From: Diatrype stigma
Taxonomy: Eukaryota > Ascomycota > Sordariomycetes > Xylariales > Diatrypaceae
Direction of reading: 5' to 3'
Assembly: GCA_022225965.2 (NCBI GenBank)
Contig: JAKJXP020000157.1
Location: forward strand, 1 to 64,000
DNA length: 64,000 nt
Shown here in pieces: positions 52,032-62,032 of this stretch. A program made the position numbers and the translations under genes. The notes under the pieces are model-generated. The model was given only the letters and a program-made list of their open reading frames with translations, did not search any database and was not told the DNA's origin. Within the stretch, counting starts at the first letter, position 1, and each line of letters opens with the position of its first letter.

Positions 52032-54374
52032 ATGGATCACGAAGTCGAATCGAAGCCGCAAGCTTCCGGCGGCGAACACGTCGCCAATGCCAGCGGCTCC
52101 CAGCCATCAGAAAAGACGTACGGCAAGACCACGAAAGTCCAGGGGGATTCTCATTTCCACGAAACCGTGACAGCCGCCCCCTTAGACCCTTGGTCGAAGA
52201 CGTCCCTTCAGCTGTACGCGATCCTCCTCGTGGCAAGCCTGAACGCAACTGCTTCGGGTTTCGATGGCGTAGGTTGGGCTGCGAGACACCCATGAACTGA
52301 TGTACCCATGCGAGATAGCGGCTAACAAGCTGACCTGCGAAGTCTATCTTCAGCTCCATCAATGCCATGCCGCAGTATCAGGAGTACTTCCATCACACGG
52401 AGCTCGGCAGCGCAACAGGCATTATATTCATGATTTACACAATCGGCAACGTGGTATGTGCCGATCCAAGGTGATGTCCTGGAGGTCTGGTCTGACGGCT
52501 GCAGATTGGCTCTCTCTTTACAGGTCCGATTTGCGACCATTTTGGCCGGCGGGCAGGCATGGCGACGGGAGCCGTTCTCATCATGGCTGGCTCCGCTATC
52601 CTCACGGCAGCGCAGGACGACAGCTACTTGCTAGGCGGTCGATTTCTGCTCGGCTTCGGGGTCTCGATAGGCACGAGCTCGGCACCGATGTATGCTCTTG
52701 AAATGGCTCCTCCGCGTGCGTATTGCATTCAAACCTCGTTGTATCAGTACGAATGCGGTGATTCTGCAGCGATACTGACAATGCTAATTGGTGCTGCTGC
52801 TTAGAATGGCGAGCTCGTGTCGTCGGGTATTATAACTCGTTTTTCTATTCTGGGTCCATCCTCTCGACGGGCGTAGCCTATGCATCGAGCAAGTCCTCTT
52901 CGGAACTTGCATTTCGTCTACCCCTGGGTCTACAGCTTATGCCACCCATCTTGATCTTCACAGGGTCCCTATTGATTCCGGAATCACCGCGATGGCTCTG
53001 CGCTAGGGGAAAGCGCGAACAGGCTGCTGCAGTCTTGGCAAAGTACCACGGAGGTGGCAATAGTGAGTGGTTTTGAATACCCGATGCGTATTTGCCTCCT
53101 CTCGTTCCTGGGACATGGGTGTATCATACGTATTGCGAGTTTTGAGGGGTACGGCATGCCCAGCATATGTCCTACAAACCGAAGTTGTCAACAGCTAAAC
53201 ACTCCTCACACCCACTACCTTTCAAACTACGCCCATGTGAAAAATGACCAGGCTGACTGTAGATGATCAGTGGAACATCCCGTCGTGCAGCTCGAGTTAA
53301 AGGAGTTCGACGACAGTATCAAAGTGCAAAAGGCACAGTCGTGGTGGAACTACTCAGACCTGTAAGAGGCAACGAGGATCCATCTCCCCGTGCGATATAG
53401 TAGCTGACGAGATATAGGGTCGAAAACCACAACGCTTGCTGGCGAACCCTGATGAACGTGTTCATGTCCACTTTCGCACAGATGGCGGGCAATTCGGTCC
53501 TGACGTACTACCTACCATCCATGTACACGCGGCTGGGTGTAACTTCGACGGAGCGCCGACTACTGCTGACGTTTGCCAACTCGATCGTTTCCTGCGCAGG
53601 GGCCCTGGCCGGCTCGGCAACAAACGACTGGATCGGGCGCAGAACCAAGCTCTGGGTTGGATCTATCGTGCTGGCTTGTCTTTTCGGCGGCGTGACCGGC
53701 TTCTCAAGCCAATTCGAGCTCGGGATGGACCCCCCGGTTTCATTATCGCACGGCGGCATTTCGATGGTATGTGCTATGGCTATGGATCAATCTTGCCATA
53801 CTTCCGTTCCGATGTAGAAGACCGGGTACTGATAAGGATGGCAGATCTTCCTGTTCGGCGCCGCATACTCGTTCGTCTACACCCCCTTGACTGCAACCTA
53901 TAGCGCCGAAGTACAAGCGAACCACACGCGCGCGAAGGGAATGGGGGTTGTGAGTACACCCCAGCCGGTTATCATATTGCTTGTCTGCTATTAACTGGTC
54001 GCGTAGCATGTCATCCTGTCGAATTGCGCCAATCTCTACAATACGTTCGTTACGGCGATTGCGCTAGAAGCGATATCGTGGCGATATTATATCGTCTTTG
54101 TTGGGCTCAACCTTATTTACAGCAAGCCAATCCCATTCAAACAAACTTCCTGTGAGGACAGACGTCGGGACCACTAACGCGTATTCTAGGCGGTGTCTGG
54201 TTCTTTCTCGGGGTTGAGACGCGTGGACGAACCCTGGAGGAGCTGGATGCAGTCTTTGACTCGAAATTCCCACCGAAAGCGTCGCTGGCAAAGGCGGTCA
54301 TGGTGAAGCGAGACGATGGACAACTGCAGGCGTTTGAGGGTTCGGTTGTGGGAGCTCAGCGTACGGAGGTGTAA
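52032..54374 (+). CDS. MFS transporter, sugar-porter type
   Basis: Twelve-helix major facilitator of the sugar/H+ symporter branch (hexose, lactose-permease and STL1 relatives). Nine exons: 52,032-52,268; 52,343-52,453; 52,505-52,715; 52,805-53,062; 53,271-53,361; 53,418-53,766; 53,845-53,949; 54,007-54,121; 54,190-54,374, giving 553 residues. After a hydrophilic N-terminus comes GFDGSIFSSINAMPQYQ at the first loop, DHFGRR (127-132) between helices 2 and 3, IPESPRW before the central loop, EHPVVQLEL in the loop, DWIGRR between helices 8 and 9, and GVETRGRTLEEL after helix 12. The last intron appears to be GC-AG (54,122-54,189). A GT choice would leave only 38 bp and break helix 12. It may export or import a sugar-like or acidic metabolite for the cluster, or be a plain nutrient transporter; the substrate cannot be read from sequence. 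Confidence 0.87.
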
Positions 54375-54773
54375 GGCATGCAGGTGTATATTGTCATGCG
54401 AAGAATTCCTGGCACTGGGGTCACGGCCGACAAGAATAGTAAACACGTCCAAGGCACCGCACCAGCATCTGGACTGCGACGTATTTTTGCCGGTGCCGGT
54501 GCCAAGAGACTAATGTCACGAAGGTGCTGCTGTCTTCAAAACACCGATGCCAATGAACACCAGGACAACTTAGGCAACTACGTCGTACTTCGTACTTCCA
54601 CTAATCATTCCAAAATTAGGCATACAGCTCGTAAATATCGCTGACAATAACTCCGTGGCTGCAGCAAAGGGTCTAGACAGCCAGAGTGACATACAATGAT
54701 GTGCTGAATCTGCAGTATTTCCTCTTTACCCCCTTGCCCGCCCCTTGATATATCGACTCTGAAGCAATATATC
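54375..54773. terminator. Convergent 3' spacer between MFS and transcription factor genes
   Basis: A 399-bp spacer between convergently transcribed genes, holding both 3' untranslated regions. No coding region and no distinctive hairpin were noticed. Confidence 0.4.
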
Positions 54774-57536
54774 TCACAGGTAATGCGCCAGGTCTATATG
54801 GCCATTGCCTTCAAGCAGAGGAAAGAGGTTGAGGGTCCCAAAGACGTGGTCAACCTGGTCTTGTGGGTTCGCAGCCAGCGGAGAAAACCCGGGATGAATA
54901 GCCAATGGATCATATAAGGGGAATATCGAGGAGTCGATATCAGCAAAAGGAGATTCCACGATGCGGCTCGCGGATGCTAGGGAGGACGGGCAATTCCCAT
55001 CGCTTGGCCCTGCAGCCGTCCGTAGGCCATTCAACGCATCGGAAGGCATGGAAGCATTGAATGAAGTTTCATCTTTGGGTATGAGCCCGAATAGCTGAGA
55101 CGAGCCCTCGGTAATCCGTATCCGCTCCCGGGCCTCCTTCGTTTCTAGATACTGCTGTGCGCTGGAGAGCAGGGACTTGGCGATGAAAGAGTACTGCATT
55201 GCGTGGGTGTCTTCCTCGGCGAAGAATTCGAGGGCCGAGATGGCCATGCGAACGTACCTGTCTAGTATGCGACCAAATCCGCCAAGGAGTCCGACTCCAA
55301 TGACCAAGGTCGATGCGAAAAGCCATGATCTACGCGGCGGGTCAGCAAGACCATGGGCAAGTAGTTCGAGAGTTTGGAAGTTCTGACAAGCCAAGACATG
55401 CACTCAAGCAAAGAACAGCAAGGTACTTACACCAAGAGAGGGCTACGTCTGTCTAAAGCACCCCTTTCCACAAGATCCAGCACAGATTCCGACATCAAAC
55501 AAGCGGCGTCGATGCACGCGTTGGCGAGCTTACATCTCCCGGTGTTGGTTTCCGTCCTGCTGTCCCCTAGTCTCCCCATGTCTTCTGGCACTCGTCTGTA
55601 CAGTTCGTACACGAGGAACGGCCTGGAGACGAGTATGACGCAATAATAGTACGAGGACAAGACGTGGCAGGCCCCTGCTACCTCAGCCCCGTTTTCTTGA
55701 TTCGAAGTCGTTGAAACGATACTCTTGAGAGGGGCAAGCCATCTGGCAGACCAATCTCGAAGTTCACGCGAGATTCCCTCGGTCAGTTGCAAGGTGATCT
55801 TCCTCCTGGAATATACCTCGAGAACGACGCGTTCGGTAATGAGGAATATCTGACCTGATGCGTCCAGGAGGTCGAACACCTCGTGGCCCTCGGCATCGAT
55901 CGTTTTGTACGGCACGGTACAGTCCATGTCTGACGTAGCCGGCGGGCGCCCCTGAGACACACTGAGGAACAAGTCCAGGATCCGAAGGCTCTTCCACATT
56001 CGATTTCTTATTTGACTGTTCAGTTTTGACAGACCGATATTGGGAGCGTCCTAGTGGGCGACGTACCTCTGAGTGCAGAGTTCACTCTCGAATCGGGAGT
56101 TGACCTCGGCACGATGCGCCCCTATCGAATAGGCAGCTCGCGCAGCAATACCTGCGGTATGATGTTAGTCTAGTCGTCAGTACCATGGTCGACCAGGGTT
56201 ATCGCCAGCACCATGGCGGATTAGAGCATGGCTGCTTGTAAGGCCCACCGAAGAATAAGAAGGCCCCGTTGATTTGACACGCTCTGAGCATGTAAAGAGT
56301 GATGAGAGCAAACGCTTGGACAGTGCCGATGCCCAGGTTGCCATCGAGGCTCGCTAACGCCAAAGCCTTTGCGTGATGGAAATACTGGGCGGCCAGGTCT
56401 TGAGCACCGGTCTGTGCCCCGATGGCCAACACGAGATAGTTCACGGCCGACGATATATCCTGTGGCTCCTGACTTCGATCACCAATCCAAGTCGGTACGT
56501 GGCTTGCAAATCGATCCTGGTCGATCAAGTCAACGAGTCCAGAGGTCTACGAAGTCCGCGTGGTCAGGCAAGAAGAGACAACGGCATTAGACGGATAGGT
56601 AGCTGTTTTCCGACCTACCACAGAGGCGAATGTCGAGAGCAGTTCACTCAGGGTTTGGGGGTCGATCGCCGGCAGGCTTCCAGGGGCTATGGAAGGCTCG
56701 ACAGTGCTGGTGTTCTCCAGCATGGAGAACCGGCTGGTCTGGGGAGCAAAAGCGTGGGGGTCCACACGAGAAATGACGATCTGACGCACAGTCTGGAAGA
56801 AGGAGAGCGGCGCACAGTCGCCGATGAAAACTACGATATCCCGCATGAGCTTACGATGTGCAGCAATGTGTGACGTGCGAATTCATCGAAACGGAGGGGT
56901 CACAGAACGCACGAGTTAGGTACCTACTTCGTAGGTATACTTACTTAGCTTGCCCTGGGCGTCACATAATAGGCGAGCCTCACGGTGAACATCGGCTTCA
57001 TCGTCGGCGGACACATCCACATTCGGTTGAGTGGAGTGGGCTGGCCCCGGCCCTGGCGCTCGAGGGGGTAATAGGTGATCCCGAATCCCCCGACTTGGAC
57101 TTCGAGACGATTCCGGTTGTTCGGATGACGGATGCGAGTGCGGGTGCGAGTGCGAGTGCGGGTTCGGAGGCGGGGGCGGGGGCGGATACGGATGCGGCGA
57201 TGACTGATCAGACAGCTCTGTTGTTGCTAGAGTAGTCTGGACGGGCTGCTGCCGAGACGGAGTCTGCAAACCGGTAGCTCGTCGGCGGGTTCGAGGGGAG
57301 AAATGACAATTGCCGGCTTGACGGCGTCTAACGCAATAGCTGCAAGGCAGTCTGCCGTCGCACTTGACTACATACGTAGGTACATCAATTAATAACAGCC
57401 CCCCTTTTTCTCTTTCCATCTCTGTTCCGCACAGTCGTCTGCGTGCTCGGGTACTTCATTACACACCTTTTCTTGCCTTGCAGTGGTCGCAGGCGTTCGA
57501 GACACGGCTACGGACATATTCGGAATGTTCTGGCAT
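54774..57536 (-). CDS. Zn2Cys6 transcription factor (fungal-specific)
   Basis: Nuclear binuclear-zinc-cluster regulator, the likely pathway-specific activator of this region. Seven exons on the minus strand: 57,536-57,467; 57,367-56,945; 56,830-56,619; 56,546-56,249; 56,151-56,067; 56,015-55,431; 55,329-54,774, giving 742 residues. The zinc cluster is split by the first intron: ACDHCKARK on exon 1 and VKCDGRLPCSYC on exon 2, with cysteines 16, 19, 26, 32, 35 and 44. A proline-histidine-serine-rich low-complexity linker follows at about residues 90-125, encoded by a GC-rich microrepeat. The fungal-specific middle homology region begins with GKLIFIGDCAPLSFF and includes YSIGAHRAEVN and WKSLRILDLF. 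The C-terminal portion contains VSWLFASTLVIGVGLL. It is divergent from the QPRTase gene and convergent with the MFS gene. Such factors usually bind CGG triplets; targets here are inferred only. Confidence 0.9.
57095..57190 (-). repeat. GC-rich coding microrepeat (Pro/His/Ser linker)
   Basis: Imperfect repeats of GAGTGC, GGGTGC and GGGGGC on the plus strand, within exon 2 of the transcription factor. They encode the Pro-His-Ser-rich linker just after the zinc cluster. Such tracts change length easily between strains. Confidence 0.7.
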
Positions 57537-58629
57537 GGCATTTCCTGGGGAGAAGTTTACCTTTTATAGGTAGTTAGAGGGGTTAAGGTTGCATCCCTCT
57601 GGGCTCCATCGCATGCAACTATTCGCAACAGTTTGACAACCAGGTACGGAAGTAACTGAGTACGGTAAGGGGTAGTGAGGGATGAAGGCACAAGAAAGTT
57701 CCAAGGTTGTTCGGAAGTGGAATGGGAATCACTCGGATAGCGGAAGTTCGGAAGAGGTAGGGAACACTGGTGGAAGTACCTAGGGAGATCTACAGTGAGA
57801 CCGCTAGTCCACTAGTACAAGTACAATACAGGTCCACTCCACGGGTTTAGTATCATCACAAAGACGTGTCCTGCAGTGTTTGTTAGCTGGTGCCGGTCAG
57901 CCTGTGATCCGAGGTTCCGTCAAGGTCCGTCTCATGCCTGTGCCCTCAGTTTGTCACGGGATTGGATTCATAATATTAGGTAAGTAACAACTATAGTAGG
58001 AAGAATCCTCAGCTCAGTCAAAAGGAAACTAAACTGACGTCAACAGATGTTGCTCACTAACTACCGTTACGAATTAAGTAGGTACTGTAAGTAGGTACTA
58101 GTAGTTAGATAGGCAGCTATGTAAACTGATGGATGCACCATCATCCAGTCATCCAGTTGGTATGTAAGTACCTAGGTAGTAACATACACGTATGTAGGTA
58201 TGTACATGTATACAGTGGGGGGCCAATGCACAACCACTTACAGTGCTCTGCTCTGCCCCTCCCCCGCATCGTCATCCATCGTGTTATATAATCCTCGAAG
58301 CTATAATCCTCAGAGCTTCAATAGTTACTTAATAGCTAATGAACACGATCATTCGTTTTCTTTCCGAATCACCTTTTCCTTACCAGCCCATTTCGTACCC
58401 TCGAATACAAGCTGACTTTACGCTCTGAGCAGAAATTCTGCTCTAATACCATAATTGTATCCGACTGCGTTCTCGCTTCTCCCTGCATTCACCCTCTTCC
58501 AATCCCGTGGCCTGCGAGCTCGTTTTCGCCGTTGCCTTTTGACCGAGATCTGGCAAAACGACAGCGGAACCCCCTAACCATCGAACAACCCCAGCACAGC
58601 ATCACCGAATCACATTTTCTATCTTCCCG
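57537..58629. promoter_or_regulatory. Divergent promoter, transcription factor / QPRTase
   Basis: A 1.09-kb spacer between divergent start codons. The word GTAGGTA or its complement TACCTAC recurs unusually often (about 58,079, 58,091, 58,170 and 58,194, and also in the first and second introns of the regulator at 57,375 and 56,920-56,936). This could be a regulator binding site or local simple sequence. No gene is seen. Confidence 0.45.
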
Positions 58630-59639
58630 ATGCATAAAGATCAACCGATCCATCACGGCTCTCTCGAGCATCTACTACCTCCCAGCTGGAAGACCCAGAT
58701 CCTCGCTTGGCTCGCGGAAGACACGCCGTCGTACGATTATGCGGGATTCGTAGTCGGGGACCACCAGCGGACCGCGACGCTGTGGGGAAAGAGCGCGGGA
58801 ATCATAGCGGGCATTCCCTTCTTCAACGAGATATTTAACCAGTGTGGGTGCACGGTCGAATGGCACGCGGTCGAGGGAAGCTACATCAATCGCCCGAAGG
58901 ATGGCTCCGGCAAGACCAAGGTTGCGACAGTGACTGGACCGGCGCGCGGTCTGCTGCTGGGCGAAAGGGTGGGGCTTAACCTGCTCGCGCGGTGCTCGGG
59001 GATCGCTACCGTCAGCCGCGACCTGCTGCTGAGCCTGCGGAGCGCCGGCTACGAGGGCATCCTTGCTGGCACCCGGAAGACCACGCCTGGATTCCGCCTT
59101 GTGGAGAAGTACGGCATGCTGGTTGGTGGCGCTGACACGCACCGCATGGACCTGAGCAGCATGATCATGCTGAAGGACAACCACGTATGGAGCCGAGGGA
59201 GTATCACGGAAGCCGTGCAGACGGCCAAGATGGTCGGCGGCTTCGCGCTGAAGGTCGAGGTTGAGGTGCAGAACGAGGAGGAGGCCGATGAGGCCATAAC
59301 AGCCGGGGCAGATGTCGTCATGCTGGACAACTTCACGGGCGACGGCGTCAAGGTCGCAGCGAGGAGCTTGCGGGAGAAGTGGAAGGGCAAGCGCGAGTTT
59401 CTCATCGAGGTCAGTGGCGGGCTGCGGGAGGACAACGTCTTTGACTATGCGAACAATGGTAAGTTCCGAAGGAAACTGCACGAGTAGTCTTGTTGATGAC
59501 TTCGTTGAATACCAGAACACTGCTGACCAACAACGTTGTATTAGACATCGACATCATTTCTACCAGCTCCATCCACCAAGGCACCCCGCACGTCGATTTC
59601 TCTCTCAAGATCAACCAAGAACAAAATGCTACGACATGA
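58630..59639 (+). CDS. BNA6: Quinolinate phosphoribosyltransferase (nicotinate-nucleotide pyrophosphorylase)
   Basis: Catalyses quinolinate + PRPP to nicotinate mononucleotide + CO2 + PPi, the step that commits kynurenine-derived quinolinate to NAD. Two exons, 58,630-59,458 and 59,545-59,639, with an 86-bp intron give 307 residues, close to the usual 290-300. Family motifs are complete: LNLLARCSGIAT (117-128), GTRKTTPG (147-154), the substrate-contacting HRMDLSS (171-177), KDNH (182-185), KVEVEV (208-213) and MLDNF (231-235). The second exon gives DIISTSSI and ends the barrel. The protein is soluble and probably cytosolic. It lies between the cluster regulator (divergent) and indoleamine 2,3-dioxygenase (convergent), which acts in the same pathway. 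Whether this is the organism's only copy or a cluster-dedicated paralogue cannot be decided from this window. Confidence 0.95.
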
Positions 59640-60537
59640 ACTAGAATACCTCTGCAGTTCCTATCCCAATACCGCTCGATAGCCCGCCTGTGATTACATC
59701 CCGTCCCTTGTTGGTGTAATAGCTTGATAATTATCTCATTTTTCCCTTCCGGATATGAATTGTGGCATATGCAGGATGATAACTAGCACGCTAGACGTCG
59801 ACGCGGAGTTACCCCTTTCCTTCGGATTCAAGTTTCTTCTTGGTCCTTGGACCAGTCATCATTACTTCGGTTTTCTTCCCCGTGGTTTTAATTACATCGC
59901 TAGCTCTATTAATAGAACTAGACGATTACCCGTTATATTCTATACTCAGTAGATGTCCAACTAGAGGCTGTCTTACACTGATATGCACGATATGTGTAGA
60001 GCGTTATCCCCCTATGTTAAGAAGCCTTTCACCGAAAGTTCAAGAAGCACACCACCTCCGTATTCCTCATACAACAACGTCGATGCAGCGTAGAGCCTAT
60101 GCGGATAATCAGCAGTGGTATTGCGCATGTCCAAGCATCTGTCTCCATTCACACAATAATGGTCAGTTCCATACCACAATCCCTAAATCTTTGAGCTTGC
60201 TCTGATCAGCTGATATGTACGTGGACTGCCGTGCCGCTTCAATAGTTGAACCCGCGCACCCCGACTAGTCTGCTATCCCATTAGCGTCATACCAGTGGTT
60301 TGGCATGTCAATATGCAATGCTCACACCCGGGAATAGGCCACGGTCGTTCGAACTATCCTACTATCCACGACATCTATGAGTCACTCCACTATATGCAAT
60401 TACAATGCTTCTCTGGGGGTATACTAGGTACAAGCTAGCTCGGGAAATACGTCGTGGTCGCCCAAAAACCAGGAGCTTGGAGATTTTATGAGAAGCGACG
60501 TCTCAGGACCGCTCGTGATCACCCTACCTTCTCGCGG
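59640..60537. terminator. Convergent 3' spacer between QPRTase and IDO
   Basis: About 0.9 kb between convergent genes with no recognised coding region. Small open frames of 65-121 codons on the plus strand lack any domain feature. It holds both 3' untranslated regions. Confidence 0.45.
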
Positions 60538-62032
60538 CTACCTCACAGCCTCCGCCGGTATTCTACCAGCCAACAGCGTCTCCTCTCGAGTTTGTCTAAG
60601 GAACGGTATCAAGTCGGTCCCTCCCGTCCCCGTCAACCCACTTGTCTGCTTCTGAGACGTAGGTGCACACAGGGATGCCGATGCAAGATTACGAACAGCC
60701 GTATCTCCACGCTCTCGTCTTCTCGATGGGACGACGATATATCTCGTCACTATTTGCATGTGCTTGCTGCGAAACTCGGCTAACGCTGTGGTCGCGGCCT
60801 GGAATGACCGCTGCATGCGCCGCTGTTTGTCCGAAGTTGCGGGTTGCCGCGCCAGGTCTTTCAGGCTGTCCATTCGAGAAACGTGTTCGAGAAATCTACG
60901 GTGCGGTTCCGGCATGTAAGAGCGAACCTCGGTATGGAAACTACCCGCCTGTTTGCGTTCCATGCCTGTAGATGTGGAAACATCGCAGTCTGACTGTCCT
61001 ACGGCGTTCCCATTTCCATTCCCGTGCTCGTGCCCGCTTCCGTTGGCAGGGGAGGCATGTACGACACCCAAGATAACGTCTAGAAACTGGATGAGCGAGC
61101 TTTGGCCGTTACTGCCGCCTCTAAGCTGCATCCAGTTTCCTTTGCCATTGCCCACGTCATAGAATACTCCATTCGGAAGGCCTGCGTGTTCCACGCCTTT
61201 GCTACCAGCGAGATATGGACGTATCTGGTGGTAAAACACCATTGGGTCGCATTTCTCGTGCATCCGCTCCAGGAGACCTCCCATCTTCTCTATGCAGACA
61301 CTCAATTCATCCAGGCTATCAGCGATCAGCGCGTAGTCACAACGTGGTATCGACTCGAGCGCGTCGAGCATGACCGGAATAATTTGTGCGCCTTGGCATT
61401 CCATTGCGGCAGATAGACAATAGAACCACGACTCATCCTCGGTCCCGCTGAAGGTATGCAGCGCTTTCAGGTTGTCCAAATCCGAGAAGCTGGTGCTGCC
61501 GCCGGACGTCGTCGTGAAGTTCCACAGATTCAATGCCGCGTAGGTTGCCACTGGCGGAAGTTGCAGATGTTTCGACACTGAGAGGTATGGTACCGAAATC
61601 GCAGGCGGGAGTACCTAATAAGCAGACAGTTAGAGATGGTCACGTTGACGCTTTCCCGTGTTAACCTAGGTGGTTCAGCAAACCAAATCGAAGGCCACCA
61701 ACCTCGGATGCCATATCACCTCCCCAAATATAGCCGTGAGCAAGGAACGATAGGATGACGTAGGCTCGACGCCACTCTTCTTCCGTACGCAACCTTTCCG
61801 TAGACAACACGTCGAGTCCCTCTATCGACTGTCGAATCATTCTGCGATTTAGAAGTTCGGGGAGCCGTAACATCACGTCCTCCCAGGGCGTGTAGAAAGG
61901 ATCTGGTAAACGGGCCAGCGGTATCTCATTGGGTAGAAATCCGTTCGTGGAAATATCATATGTCTGGCGCAGAAGGTCGAACTTGGAGGGCAGCTCGCTT
62001 CGCCCCCAAAGATTAAGGGGGGTTGGAAGCAT
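60538..62032 (-). CDS. BNA2: Indoleamine 2,3-dioxygenase
   Basis: Haem dioxygenase that opens the indole ring of tryptophan to give N-formylkynurenine, the first step of the kynurenine/NAD route. Two exons on the minus strand, 62,032-61,703 and 61,614-60,538, with an 88-bp intron give 468 residues, typical of fungal forms. N-terminal motif: TYDISTNGFLPNEIPL. Across the splice site the family stretch reads VLPPAISVPYL, followed by LPPVATYAALNLWN. Distal-pocket and substrate residues lie in YHQIRPYLAGS and RGGSNGQSS (about 275-280). The proximal haem ligand is His395 in KHMQIVTRY, and the GTGGTDLIPFLRQTR loop is present near the C-terminus. A glycine-histidine-asparagine-rich insertion is at about residues 302-314. 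The splice donor GTTGGT is a weak match to consensus but is the only phase-compatible choice. It is convergent with QPRTase, an enzyme further down the same pathway. Confidence 0.93.

Noticed and set aside
51120..52079. 319-codon minus-strand open frame
   Set aside because: It overlaps the 3' end of the PKS and the first exon of the MFS gene, has no domain features, and its composition looks like random reading of intergenic DNA.
54122..54189. GT donor at 54,152 for the last MFS intron
   Set aside because: It would give a 38-bp intron, too short for fungal splicing, and add ten polar residues inside helix 12; the GC donor at 54,122 gives a clean join.
58675..59520. 281-codon minus-strand open frame
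   Set aside because: It is antisense to the QPRTase exon, which carries a full set of family motifs.
60538..62032. Tryptophan 2,3-dioxygenase as an alternative identity
   Set aside because: The motifs (LPPAIS, GGSNGQSS, KHMQIVTRY, GTGGTD) are those of indoleamine 2,3-dioxygenase.
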